From assembly GCA_023227835.1 (NCBI GenBank), contig JALOCI010000018.1:1-50689 (forward strand): a stretch of 50,689 nt of DNA, given 5' to 3'. Below, in pieces: positions 32,931 through 42,327 of this stretch. The DNA comes from Bacteroidales bacterium. Lineage in GTDB: Bacteria > Bacteroidota > Bacteroidia > Bacteroidales > UBA932. Below the pieces are notes generated by a model. The model ran no database searches. It saw only the letters and a list, made by a program, of their open reading frames with translations, and had not been told where the DNA came from. A program made the translations under genes and the position numbers. Position 1 is the first letter of the stretch; each line of letters starts with the position of its first letter.

Positions 32931-33335
32931 ATGAAGGAACAGGTTTTTGATCCGGTCAGGAAAAAATGGATTGTCTTGACTCCAGAAGAGAATGTCAGGC
33001 AGCAACTGATCGGATATCTGAGTAACAATCTGGGCTATCCTTTATCAAGAATGGTTTGTGAATATTCTGTCGTCATTAACAGATTGAGGTACCGTGGAGA
33101 TCTGGTTATTTTGGACAAGAATCTTAACCCTTTTTTTCTTGCGGAGTGTAAGGCACCATCTGTCAAGATAGGAAAGGAGACTTTTGAGCAGATCCTGCGT
33201 TACAACAGTGCAATTAATGTCAGGTGCCTTTTACTCACCAACGGTATGACAACATATTTCGCCGTGCAGGACCTTATAAGCGGCAAGTACGACTACCATA
33301 CCGAGATACCTTCATACAATGAACTTTTTAAATAA
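32931..33335 (+). CDS. Standalone HsdR_N-type nuclease-fold protein
   Basis: This 134-residue protein is similar to the N-terminal nuclease domain of type I restriction HsdR subunits (HSDR_N_2 type), but has no helicase. The PD-(D/E)xK core looks intact: Asp57 in RYRGDLVI, Glu72-x-Lys74 in AECKAP, and the QxxxY motif Gln87/Tyr91 in FEQILRYN. No hsdS or hsdM is nearby, so it is not a restriction system remnant in the usual sense. It lies between holA and cca and overlaps the cca start by 17 nt, a setting that suggests DNA or tRNA metabolism. The function is unknown. Confidence 0.82.
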   Translation: MKEQVFDPVRKKWIVLTPEENVRQQLIGYLSNNLGYPLSRMVCEYSVVINRLRYRGDLVILDKNLNPFFLAECKAPSVKIGKETFEQILRYNSAINVRCLLLTNGMTTYFAVQDLISGKYDYHTEIPSYNELFK

Positions 33336-34722
33336 GAAAATATTTACGATTATTGCCGAAGAGGCCAGAGACCTTAATGTGAGAGCGTTTGTGATAGGAG
33401 GATATGTAAGAGACTGCTTCCTGGATCGTAAGAGCAAAGATATAGACATTGTCGTTGAAGGAAGCGGAATAGAACTGGCAGAAAGGGTAGCACAAAGGCT
33501 GAAGGTTAAAGTTTCCGTGTTTAAGAATTTCGGAACAGCTATGCTAAGAAGCAAGGATACGGAGGTGGAATTTGTCGGCGCACGAAAAGAATCCTATCGT
33601 TCTGACTCCCGTAAGCCCATTGTGGAGGACGGTTCTCTTGAAGATGATCAATCAAGAAGGGATTTTACAATAAATGCGCTTGCATTTAGCCTTCAAAAAG
33701 AAGATTTCGGAAATCTTGTAGATCCTTTTGGAGGTGTCAGAGATCTTCAGAACGGCATCCTCCGCACACCGCTTGACCCTGACACAACATACAGTGATGA
33801 CCCTTTAAGGATGATCCGGGCAATAAGGTTCGCCTCTCAACTCTCTTTCACCATAGTCCCTGAATCAATCGAATCTATAAAACGAAACAGAAAAAGGCTT
33901 GAGATACTTTCAAAAGAGAGGATTAATGACGAGCTCGCAAAGATACTGCTTTCACCGAAACCATCTGTAGGGTTCTCTCTTTTAGAGAGCACCGGTCTTC
34001 TTGACATCATACTTCCGCAGCTTGTCAAGCTTAAAGGGACAGAGTCAATGGAGGGCAAAGGGCACAAGGACAACTTCACACACACTCTGCAGGTCCTTGA
34101 TAATCTGGCGCAAAAAAGTGACAATCTGTGGCTTAGATGGGCCGCTCTTTTACATGATATAGCCAAGCCTCAGACAAAGAGTTATGAACCGGGAATAGGA
34201 TGGACATTCCACGGGCATGAATTTGTGGGGAGTAAGATGGTCCCTAAAATTTTCCAGCAAATGAAAATGCCTCTCAACGAAAAGATGAAATATGTCCAGA
34301 AATTAGTACTTCTTCATCTGAGGCCGATTGCTCTTGTTCAGGATGAGGTCAGCGATTCTGCCGTCAGAAGATTGCTTTTTGAAGCCGGAGATGACATCGA
34401 CGACTTGATGCTGCTTTGTGAAGCGGACATTACTTCAAAGAATCTTAAAATAGTAAAGAAGCACAAATCCAATTTTGCCCTGGTCAGGGAGAAGCTTATA
34501 CAGGTAGAGGAGAAGGATGCCGTAAGGAATTTCAAGAATCCCATAACCGGTGAGTATATTATGGAGAGATACGGGATACCGCCTTGTAAAGAGGTAGGAC
34601 TGATAAAAGAATTTATCAAGGAGGCAATTCTTGACGGTGTAATTTCAAATGATTTTGAAGAGGCAAAGACGTTAATGGAGAAAAGAGCGGGAGAGCTGGG
34701 CCTGAAACAAATAACAAATTAA
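33319..34722 (+). CDS. cca: CCA tRNA nucleotidyltransferase with HD domain
   Basis: This enzyme adds or repairs the 3' CCA of tRNA. It has 467 residues. The class II head has GGYVRDCFLDRKSKDIDIV (quoted in part: GGYVRD, DIDIV), RRDFTINALAF follows, and an HD phosphohydrolase domain is seen in LLHDIAKPQTK. Which of CCA-adding, A-adding or poly(A) polymerase activity it has cannot be split by eye, but the length and HD domain fit the Bacteroidota CCA enzyme. The start overlaps the upstream gene. A strong hairpin follows the stop. Confidence 0.92.
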   Translation: MNFLNKKIFTIIAEEARDLNVRAFVIGGYVRDCFLDRKSKDIDIVVEGSGIELAERVAQRLKVKVSVFKNFGTAMLRSKDTEVEFVGARKESYRSDSRKPIVEDGSLEDDQSRRDFTINALAFSLQKEDFGNLVDPFGGVRDLQNGILRTPLDPDTTYSDDPLRMIRAIRFASQLSFTIVPESIESIKRNRKRLEILSKERINDELAKILLSPKPSVGFSLLESTGLLDIILPQLVKLKGTESMEGKGHKDNFTHTLQVLDNLAQKSDNLWLRWAALLHDIAKPQTKSYEPGIGWTFHGHEFVGSKMVPKIFQQMKMPLNEKMKYVQKLVLLHLRPIALVQDEVSDSAVRRLLFEAGDDIDDLMLLCEADITSKNLKIVKKHKSNFALVREKLIQVEEKDAVRNFKNPITGEYIMERYGIPPCKEVGLIKEFIKEAILDGVISNDFEEAKTLMEKRAGELGLKQITN

Positions 34723-34723
34723 A

Positions 34724-34758
34724 AAGCGTCTTACAAAATATCTCTTTGTAAAACGCTT
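34724..34758. terminator. Bidirectional hairpin between cca and the beta-helix lipoprotein gene
   Basis: Arms AAGCGTCTTACAAA and TTTGTAAAACGCTT pair over 13 of 14 positions around a 7-nt loop. On the minus strand it is followed by TTTAATTTG, so it may act as the terminator of the TonB/lipoprotein operon. On the plus strand no U-tract follows. It is the only convergent junction here with room for a terminator. Confidence 0.7.
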
Positions 34759-34789
34759 GCCGCCAAAATATATTAAGCCTTATCGATAA

Positions 34790-36292
34790 TTAATAGGTGG
34801 TGTTCTGCGGATTAAAGTTGGCCCATCCGGCTGTCCAGTCATCTACTGACACATCCGACCTGAATGCACCTATGAATGTCACCTTATCAAAGAAAGAGGA
34901 TGACAAGTTCTCATCTGTAAACAAATTGGATTTACCGGTCAAAGGGCTTCCTGTCAACGGACCCCAGTTCGGAGATGCCAATAGAGAGTTCGGTTGTGAA
35001 ATCTTCACATCAGTATATGATGAATAAAGAGTGTTTGAATTCCCTGTCGTTTTAAAATATGATGATGAAAAAGACTCCTTTGCCGATTTATCAAATGTTG
35101 AGGCATTGATGGAGAGAGAGTCCTTGAATGATGCATCTTTGTCGCTTCCCAGTATCCCCATTCCTGCAAACACTATATTTTTCAGATTTATTGCCCCGGA
35201 TGTGGCAGATGATTGTGTCAATGACCCCTTGTCATTACAAATGAGAAGCCCCACAGGATAACCTATAGCGACAGAGTTGTAGCAATTAAGGTTTGAACTT
35301 CTCCTTATCTGGATTGCAGACTGGAACTGACCCAGTTTTGAACCATTTCCGGGATAGTAGTTGCCTCCTGTTATGTACGCCGTAGTATTTTCAAATTGAT
35401 TATCCTGAGCTGCCGGGCCGATAAATGTTAAGTTGGAGAAAACCGGTTTCGTAACAGGTTGTTGAGTTGTTCCCTCAGCATTATTGTCCGATTCAAGCCC
35501 GTTTGAGGATGATTTGTCCGCAATCCTGGGATTCCTTACTATCAGGCCGTATTGTATTTTCCCCCTGTATCCGTTATCTGTATCAAAATCATCGTCCCAC
35601 CCGTGATAGGCAATAAGGTATTTGGCATCAACAGTCCCGCCGAACCATTCAAAAGAATCATCATTTGAGTATGAAACCTGTATATGATCAACTCTTGTTC
35701 CATTACCAACCGAGCCGAAAGTAAGCCCGTTGATCTCCTGGTCTGTCTTAAACGGATACCCGGCAAATTCTATCCTCACATAAGAGAGTATTCCTGAATT
35801 ATCACTGTCCTGAGTTCCTCCGTGACTTGAACGCGGCCCCCCTTCAATAATCATCTCTGTCTTATTATTTGTGGCTTTGCCGCAAACTATCACTCCTCCC
35901 CAATCACCCGGTTTTCTGAGACCTGCCGCTTGATTGGATGTAAATACAATAGGCTGTGTTTTTGTCCCCTCAGCTATAATTTTTCCGCCTCTCTCCACAA
36001 TAAGAGCAGCCTTTGTCTCCTTATCTCCCTTGATAATTGTCCCCGGTTCAATTGTAAGAGTTGCACCATCTGTCACATAAACCCAGCCTTTAAGTATATA
36101 CGTCCCTTTCTTAAGTGTATATGATGTCTTGATTTCAAATTCCTGTTCTCCGTTTCCAATTTGATTACCATTAAATACCACGTTGTCCGCCTCAATATTT
36201 TCCGGTTTTTCACTCTTGTCACACGAGACAAGTAAGCAAGAAAACGTTATTGAGAAGATTAATAAAAACAATTTTTCCGTTAAATTTTTCAT
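34790..36292 (-). CDS. Beta-helix surface lipoprotein paired with the TonB receptor
   Basis: This 500-residue lipoprotein has lipobox LLVSC (Cys24). The mature protein has the repeated beta-strand/turn pattern of a right-handed beta-helix (GATLTIEPGTIIKGD, DWGGVIVCGKA, FSNLTFIGPAAQ and similar). A strikingly acidic segment WDDDFDTDNGY at about 232-242 may bind Ca2+ or another cation. It starts 10 nt after the TonB receptor gene, where a SusD-type lipoprotein would be expected. The substrate is unknown. I know similar pairs only as unannotated Bacteroidota genes. Confidence 0.8.
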   Translation of the reverse strand: MKNLTEKLFLLIFSITFSCLLVSCDKSEKPENIEADNVVFNGNQIGNGEQEFEIKTSYTLKKGTYILKGWVYVTDGATLTIEPGTIIKGDKETKAALIVERGGKIIAEGTKTQPIVFTSNQAAGLRKPGDWGGVIVCGKATNNKTEMIIEGGPRSSHGGTQDSDNSGILSYVRIEFAGYPFKTDQEINGLTFGSVGNGTRVDHIQVSYSNDDSFEWFGGTVDAKYLIAYHGWDDDFDTDNGYRGKIQYGLIVRNPRIADKSSSNGLESDNNAEGTTQQPVTKPVFSNLTFIGPAAQDNQFENTTAYITGGNYYPGNGSKLGQFQSAIQIRRSSNLNCYNSVAIGYPVGLLICNDKGSLTQSSATSGAINLKNIVFAGMGILGSDKDASFKDSLSINASTFDKSAKESFSSSYFKTTGNSNTLYSSYTDVKISQPNSLLASPNWGPLTGSPLTGKSNLFTDENLSSSFFDKVTFIGAFRSDVSVDDWTAGWANFNPQNTTY

Positions 36293-36302
36293 AACTATAT
36301 AT

Positions 36303-39119
36303 TTAAAATGTTAGTTGTATTCCGATCAGGATATCTGCACCAGGGTTGAGACTCTTACTTATTTGCCGTCTTTTATGTACAATACCGTTATTGTCTTCAA
36401 ATTTAGGATATTGAACAAAGACTACTTTCTGGGCAAGCAGGTCTTTAACAGAGGCCTTAATCTCAGTATGCCTTCCTATTCTTTTAGTCAAAACGAAGTC
36501 TATCAAATCCCTGGGTAATTCATACGTATCAGGGACATCATTATTGATACTTGCGCCGGAACCTGTATCCACTCGTCCTATTCCGACAATACGCTTCCCT
36601 ATTCTATTGTAAAGAAGTCCTACGGTTATTCCTGCCTCCTTTTTGTCATAATACAGAGACCCGTTTATCAAGTATGGAGACTGGCCTTGCATAGGCCTGT
36701 CAGCCTCTATAGAGGATTTGTCAAAAGTTACATGACTGGAGATCACCGATGTGTTGAATCCCAAAGTGAAATTTTTCAACCCTATACAAGAGAGGTTTTT
36801 TCTCATATCTATCTCCAGACCATAATTGTTTGCAGAGGCTGCATTCTCAAAAGTGTATGTATATGAGCCACCGGCATCAAGATATGTCCATTCTATAGGA
36901 TTTCTGAAGTATTTGTAGAAAACGGATATAGTTACATATTCGTCATTTGAAGGATAGTATTCATATCTAAGATCCACATTGTGAATTGTGGCATTCTTCA
37001 GATCGGGATTTCCCTTTACATCAGAATAAAGGTTGAAATCATAATAGACAGAAGGGGAAACCTCTCTGAACTCCTGCCTGTTGGTTGAAGAACCGTATGC
37101 CAGCCTCACCGTTTTTTTGTCATCAATATTGTAACTTGCATTCAGTGACGGGAAAAGCTCCGTTTGAACATAATCACTCCTCTTTGTGTCGAATTCATAT
37201 ATTTTAGTATAATTGATCAACCTCATCATACTTCCTTCCAGACGGAGGCCGGCTAAAATATTAAATCCCCCTCCACAAAACTTGTACGATAAATAGCCGG
37301 CCCCAAGCATATTTAACCCCTTATAACTGTTGCGATTGTCTGTATCCTCATATACATAAAGCTTGTCATGGCCATAGTTCATTTCATCAAAGACCTCAGA
37401 TAAGTCTCTGTAAACAAAATCTTCAGGAAGGTTATTCTGATTGAATCTGTAAAAAAATTGCCTGTTAGAATATGAACGCCATTTATATTCTCCTAAAATT
37501 CCGGCTTTAATAAAGGATTTATTGCCCTTGTCAGCATTAAGTGGTTTGGAAAAGTTCACAGAACCAGAAAATGTATGCTCGTCAAGGTTTACAAAATCAC
37601 GGGTAATTTCATTCTGGTCAATTGCCATCTTCCCATAATACTTATCTCCGTATATGAGATTTTCCTCCCTGTTTACCATTCTTCTGTCCGGCTGATTCAG
37701 GTTGGCATAGGAATATCCTACCACCCAATCCAGATCAGAACCTGCAAGTCCGTGATTTCCTGACAACTGACCGGAATAAGTAGATCGGCTTGAATAGAGA
37801 TACTCTCTTTTCTCCTGATTATACAAAGCACTTATGTTTTGCCAACCTTCACGGAGAGTATATCTGTTTGTCCCTTGCTGGTTAAAAATATTCCGGAATT
37901 CCAGTTTATTATCTCCGGCGATGTATGTTATGTTAAGCATACTTCCGACTCTGGCATCAATACTATATTGATTGTCTGAGTATTTGTAGATATATTCCGG
38001 CTTGTCCGCGACTGTATTATACACGCCGAATCTGGCGTTTTGCATATCAGTGTAGGTTCGGGAACCATACGAATAATTCAATGCCGCAACAATACCTACT
38101 TTATCACCTCTCTCTAGCAGCTTGTACCTGTTAATCATAAAATTGATCTTCTGATCTGCTGCCGGTCGGCCAGTTGAAACAGACCAATCATTTCTGAAGC
38201 CCCTCTTAGTTATCTCTGATACAAGATCTGAATTAGCGTTGTCCACTCTTTGAGGGACAAAGCCTCTGAGAGACCGTTCACCATTATCAAAACCAAGGAA
38301 ATCAGTCGGAGAAGAAGCATTTATGGTTCGCTCCCTGAAGTGAGTAACAGTATTGAAGTTCATACTATATGAAAGAAGCATGTCATTAACCTCAGGCATA
38401 CTCTTCGTCATAATTTTGACAAACCCTCCGGAAAAATCAGCCGGTATCTCAGCTGATGGAGATTTAATAATCATTATGCTCTCTACTTGTGAACTCGGCA
38501 TCATATCAAAGGAAAAAGCTCTTGTGTCCGCTTCTGTACTAGGTACGGAAGAGTTGTTGATCCATACATTATTGTATCTGCCCGACAGCCCTCTGACCAT
38601 TATGTATCTGTCATCCATTACAGAAACCCCGGGAATCCTCTTCACAACCTCGGCAGCATTTTTATCCTGTGATTTAGAAATTTGAGCACCCGAGATACCG
38701 CTCATTACAACATCTGCTGTTTTTGTAGCATGAATCACTGCAATTTCAGAATTCATTCGTCTGGCAGAAGTGACAACTATCTGATCTAGTATATTAGTCG
38801 CCGGATCAATAAGAATATTAAAACCGGTGACCGAACCTGTGACCTTTAGCCCTTTTACCGAAAGGGGAGTGTAAGATATGCCTGACACATCAATGTCGTA
38901 AACACCCTGAGGTATGCCTGAAATTTTATAATAACCGTTAATATCAGTAACTGCACCTTTTTTAAGTTTAGCTATATAAACAGATATCCCGACAGCCGGT
39001 TCCCCCGTAGATCTTTCTGTAACAGCCCCTTGAAGAGCTGATGTTACTTGAGAGAATGCGTTATTCCCGGAATTGACGAATAGAAAAATAAGGAGTACTT
39101 TAAATAGTTTGTTTGCCAT
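36303..39119 (-). CDS. TonB-dependent outer-membrane receptor
   Basis: This 938-residue receptor has a signal peptide (to about residue 24, AFSQ), a carboxypeptidase-D-like regulatory domain (about 27-110), a plug domain (about 125-235, with GISGAQISKSQDKNAAEVV in part and PGVSVMDDRYIMVRG) and a large 22-strand-type barrel ending in Phe (GIQLTF). It lacks the long SusC-specific features. It imports an unknown ligand using TonB-ExbBD energy. It is encoded between a histidine kinase and the beta-helix lipoprotein, all on one strand. Confidence 0.93.
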   Translation of the reverse strand: MANKLFKVLLIFLFVNSGNNAFSQVTSALQGAVTERSTGEPAVGISVYIAKLKKGAVTDINGYYKISGIPQGVYDIDVSGISYTPLSVKGLKVTGSVTGFNILIDPATNILDQIVVTSARRMNSEIAVIHATKTADVVMSGISGAQISKSQDKNAAEVVKRIPGVSVMDDRYIMVRGLSGRYNNVWINNSSVPSTEADTRAFSFDMMPSSQVESIMIIKSPSAEIPADFSGGFVKIMTKSMPEVNDMLLSYSMNFNTVTHFRERTINASSPTDFLGFDNGERSLRGFVPQRVDNANSDLVSEITKRGFRNDWSVSTGRPAADQKINFMINRYKLLERGDKVGIVAALNYSYGSRTYTDMQNARFGVYNTVADKPEYIYKYSDNQYSIDARVGSMLNITYIAGDNKLEFRNIFNQQGTNRYTLREGWQNISALYNQEKREYLYSSRSTYSGQLSGNHGLAGSDLDWVVGYSYANLNQPDRRMVNREENLIYGDKYYGKMAIDQNEITRDFVNLDEHTFSGSVNFSKPLNADKGNKSFIKAGILGEYKWRSYSNRQFFYRFNQNNLPEDFVYRDLSEVFDEMNYGHDKLYVYEDTDNRNSYKGLNMLGAGYLSYKFCGGGFNILAGLRLEGSMMRLINYTKIYEFDTKRSDYVQTELFPSLNASYNIDDKKTVRLAYGSSTNRQEFREVSPSVYYDFNLYSDVKGNPDLKNATIHNVDLRYEYYPSNDEYVTISVFYKYFRNPIEWTYLDAGGSYTYTFENAASANNYGLEIDMRKNLSCIGLKNFTLGFNTSVISSHVTFDKSSIEADRPMQGQSPYLINGSLYYDKKEAGITVGLLYNRIGKRIVGIGRVDTGSGASINNDVPDTYELPRDLIDFVLTKRIGRHTEIKASVKDLLAQKVVFVQYPKFEDNNGIVHKRRQISKSLNPGADILIGIQLTF

Positions 39120-39138
39120 TGTGTTAAATTTTCGACGG

Positions 39139-39146
39139 CAAAACTA
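39139..39146 (-). promoter_or_regulatory. Candidate -7 element of the TonB receptor operon
   Basis: Minus-strand TAGTTTTG matches the consensus exactly, 19 nt before the ATG. The closest TTTG (39172-39175) is 25 nt upstream, longer than usual, so an activator might be needed. Confidence 0.45.
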
Positions 39147-39205
39147 TATCTCAGATGTTACGATATTGAGACAAAAAAATTAAGAAAAAATTAAGGAGAC
39201 GATGA

Positions 39206-40534
39206 TTACTTAACGGGAATACGGAACGTTACCCTGCAACCCTTTCCCTTATTATTTGATATAGAAAGGATACCATTGTGGCACTCTATAAAATGCTTAC
39301 ATAGTATCAGGCCAAGGCCGGAGCCCTTCTCCCCTTCCGTCCCGAAACATGAATTCTGCTTCTTATCTATTCTGAACAAATTCTTCAAAACACTATCTGT
39401 CATACCCTTACCGCTATCCAACACACTAACTTCAACATCATCCGGCCTCTTTATGGTATTTATTAATATTGTCCCTCCCCGCGGTGTGAATTTAATTGCA
39501 TTGCTGATAAGGTTCCTGAGGATTGTGTTAATCATGTCAAGATCAAAATCAAAAACAATATCATCAGTGTTTTCGTATAAAATCTTTATATCTTTCTGCG
39601 TTGCCTGCGCCGAATACAACTCCAGGTTGGCCCTTATACGCTCTGACATGTTGTCCTGCTGACGATTAACTTTAATAGAGCCAGATTGAATTCTTGACCA
39701 GGTCAGAAGATTCTCCAAAAGTGCATATACTTCATGAGTATATTTATTCATAGAGGCAACCGATTCCTTTATCTCCTCCCTTGAAAAATTATCAGATTCA
39801 TCAGTAAAATAATCCAGGAAGGCAGATACTGTACCAAGAGGGCCCCGCAGATCGTGAGAAATAATTGAAAAAAAACGATCTTTTGAGTCATTTATCTCCT
39901 TGAGCCTTTCATTTACGAGGCGTGCCTCCATAGCTTCCCTCCTGAGCGTCTTCTCCTTATTTGATGTAATCCTGATATGTATAATGACCAGGGAGAGCAT
40001 AACAATATATACCAATATAATAAATACAAATGAAAGCGTAGTTGAGTACCCATCCGGAAAGGGTATATACTCAATTATCAAATTTGGGAAAAACAAAACG
40101 AAGAGGAAAAATATGATATTCAGGGCAAAGAGGGTCAATGCCTGTGACCTGTGCTGACGATTAAAAGAGATAAGAGGTATTAGCGAAAGAAGAAGAAAGT
40201 AGTTTTGAAACCCTGCTTCTCGCCCGAAATAGACTATAGACAAACCAAAAAAAAGCGCACACGAAGAGCAATTTAGCACTAAGCCTCCGACAAATAAATA
40301 ACCGGAATTAGAGACATAGAGAGATGCCAGAACAAGTACTTCAATTATACCCAGAAATATTAATACATGCTTGTAAATATTGTAATCAGAACTATATAAC
40401 AGTATTGCCAAAGAGATGACAAAGCCCGACAATAATATAACAGCCAAGAGATTCGATCTCTTGACTAAAATATCGGCAAATGCGATGTTATTGTTTATTT
40501 CTCCTTTCGGGGTTTTATTAAAGGAGATCCTCAT
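39206..40534 (-). CDS. Membrane sensor histidine kinase with multi-span N-terminus
   Basis: This 442-residue kinase has six hydrophobic segments between about residues 29 and 188 with no large periplasmic loop. A short coiled linker leads to the HisKA domain with His227 in FFSIISHDLRGPLG and a HATPase domain with NAIKFTP (N box), LDSGKGM (G1) and GSGLGLILCK (G2). A receiver domain is absent. It is divergent from the response regulator gene across 61 nt and lies upstream of the TonB receptor on the same strand. Its cognate regulator may be that neighbour or one elsewhere. Confidence 0.9.
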   Translation of the reverse strand: MRISFNKTPKGEINNNIAFADILVKRSNLLAVILLSGFVISLAILLYSSDYNIYKHVLIFLGIIEVLVLASLYVSNSGYLFVGGLVLNCSSCALFFGLSIVYFGREAGFQNYFLLLSLIPLISFNRQHRSQALTLFALNIIFFLFVLFFPNLIIEYIPFPDGYSTTLSFVFIILVYIVMLSLVIIHIRITSNKEKTLRREAMEARLVNERLKEINDSKDRFFSIISHDLRGPLGTVSAFLDYFTDESDNFSREEIKESVASMNKYTHEVYALLENLLTWSRIQSGSIKVNRQQDNMSERIRANLELYSAQATQKDIKILYENTDDIVFDFDLDMINTILRNLISNAIKFTPRGGTILINTIKRPDDVEVSVLDSGKGMTDSVLKNLFRIDKKQNSCFGTEGEKGSGLGLILCKHFIECHNGILSISNNKGKGCRVTFRIPVK

Positions 40535-40595
40535 ATAACCGGATTAAACTGAAGTTTCGACAAATATAATTACTTTTACACTATATTATAGTTAT

Positions 40596-41327
40596 ATGGC
40601 TGAGACGAAAAAAATTTTAGTGGTCGATGATGAGGAGGATGTGTGCGAAATCCTGAAATTCAATCTAATGAATGCAGGTTATGAAGTAGATATTGCATTT
40701 TCTTCCGAAGAGGCATTAGTTAAACTTGCTAAAAACTTCGACCTTCTTCTACTCGATGTAATGCTCGGCGGGATATCCGGTTTTACTTTAGCCGATGTAA
40801 TAAGAAAGGAGTTCAGAAATGATGTGCCTATTATATTCATCACAGCAAAGGACAGTGTTAACGACAAACTTAAGGGTTTCGGTGTAGGTGCTGATGACTA
40901 TATACTTAAACCTTTCTCTGTAAAGGAAGTTGTGGCCAGAGTCCAGGCTGTACTAAGCCGGACTGCTTTTTATAAAAAAGCAGAAGAAGAGAAAAGAGAG
41001 TATGACAGAAAACACCCTGAGAACCCTGTTATAGAAATTGATGGTCTCAGAATAGACACCGGAGCCAAGCTGGTGAGTGTTGATAATAAGACTGTCTCAT
41101 TAACAAAAAAAGAGTATGAGATTTTATTCATGCTTGCGTCATCTCCCCATCGGTTCTTTTCCAGACAAAACATACTGGATGCAGTATGGGAGAATGAGGT
41201 TTATGTACTTGACAGAACAGTAGATGTTCACATTGCCCGCCTCCGGAAGAAACTCGGAAACTACGGAGCCCTGATAATAAATCGTTCCGGATTTGGTTAC
41301 TGTTTTAATACAAATGATGTTAATTAA
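40596..41327 (+). CDS. OmpR/PhoB-family response regulator
   Basis: This 243-residue regulator has an N-terminal receiver with acidic pair Asp11/Asp12, phosphoacceptor Asp54 in LLLDVMLGG and lysine in FITAKDS. A C-terminal winged helix (about 145-240) contains LTKKEYEILFML and VDVHIARLRKKLG. The following kinase gene starts inside its last codons (ATGATG at 41314), so the two are co-translated. A one-mismatch -7 element (TACTTTTA) is seen upstream. The pair resembles PhoB-PhoR, but the signal is unproven. Confidence 0.93.
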   Translation: MAETKKILVVDDEEDVCEILKFNLMNAGYEVDIAFSSEEALVKLAKNFDLLLLDVMLGGISGFTLADVIRKEFRNDVPIIFITAKDSVNDKLKGFGVGADDYILKPFSVKEVVARVQAVLSRTAFYKKAEEEKREYDRKHPENPVIEIDGLRIDTGAKLVSVDNKTVSLTKKEYEILFMLASSPHRFFSRQNILDAVWENEVYVLDRTVDVHIARLRKKLGNYGALIINRSGFGYCFNTNDVN

Positions 41328-42327
41328 GCTTAAATACAAGAACCAGATGGTTCTGTACATAACCCTTATGCTATTGGTCGTAGGTGGTGCTGTTGCATAT
41401 ATAATGATCAATTCGCAGGAAAAGAACATTATTGCAATTGGTGTTGTGCTTATTGTTTCTGTGGTATTGCTTTTATATTTCAGCAGCAAAATCAACCAAC
41501 CAATGAAAGCTTTGAAGGAGTTTATCGACATTGTACAAAAAGGTAACGGAGACTACGAAAAAATTAACTTCCCCGATAACGAGTTTGGTGAGGTGGGTGA
41601 AAAGATAATACAGACATACCGACAACTGGATGAGGCAAAAAAATATAAACAGCAACTTACTCACAACATCGCTCACGAACTGAAGACTCCTGTAACCAGT
41701 ATCAGAGGATATCTCGAGACTCTTATGCAACAAGAGATGGACAAAGATCAGAGTCGTTTTTTTATTGAGCGTGCTTATGCTCAAACGCTTAGGCTCTCTT
41801 CGCTGATATCCGACATCTCGACACTGAATAATATAGAGGAAGCAGCGGGTAATTATGATATAGAGATTATACACATACGTCAGTGTATTAGAGAAATTGA
41901 GAATGACCTGGCCTACAGGCTTTCTGAGAACGGTATAAGTCTTGAAGTTGAAATCGATGACCACATCATAATAGAAGGTGTCTACCTTTTAATCTATTCT
42001 CTATTTAAAAATCTAATTGACAATTCAATAGATCATGCCGGAAAAGATATTTCCATACATATCCTGACTGTAAGCATTGATCCTGAAATAATATGGTTCA
42101 GATATTACGACACAGGAAAGGGAGTCCCTGCAAGTCATCTGGATAGACTTTTCGAGAGATTCTACAGAGTAGAGGCAGGTAGAAGCAGAAAAAGCGGAGG
42201 ATCCGGTCTCGGGCTTTCAATAGTCAAAAATTCCGTTCTATTGCACAACGGAACAATAAATGTCAAAAACAGAGATGATGGCGGACTTCAGTTCGACTTC
42301 TCACTCAGTGTAAAGATGTACCGATAA
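41314..42327 (+). CDS. PhoR-like sensor histidine kinase
   Basis: This 337-residue kinase has two closely spaced transmembrane segments (about 13-34 and 41-58) with almost no periplasmic loop, then a HAMP-like linker. HisKA follows with His121 in HNIAHELKTPVTSIRGYLE (quoted in part), then HATPase with NLIDNSIDHAG, YDTGKGVP and GSGLGLSIVKNS. A TTG at 41293 opens the frame earlier, but the double ATG at 41314/41317, overlapping the regulator stop, is more likely. The end overlaps folE by 23 nt. Confidence 0.9.
   Translation: MMLIKLKYKNQMVLYITLMLLVVGGAVAYIMINSQEKNIIAIGVVLIVSVVLLLYFSSKINQPMKALKEFIDIVQKGNGDYEKINFPDNEFGEVGEKIIQTYRQLDEAKKYKQQLTHNIAHELKTPVTSIRGYLETLMQQEMDKDQSRFFIERAYAQTLRLSSLISDISTLNNIEEAAGNYDIEIIHIRQCIREIENDLAYRLSENGISLEVEIDDHIIIEGVYLLIYSLFKNLIDNSIDHAGKDISIHILTVSIDPEIIWFRYYDTGKGVPASHLDRLFERFYRVEAGRSRKSGGSGLGLSIVKNSVLLHNGTINVKNRDDGGLQFDFSLSVKMYR

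Noticed and set aside
32848..32931. 28-codon upstream extension of holA starting at TTG
   Set aside because: No resemblance to HolA N-termini, and it would occupy the divergent promoter region.
32931..33335. A type I restriction-modification system
   Set aside because: Only the HsdR_N domain is present, with no helicase, hsdM or hsdS genes nearby.
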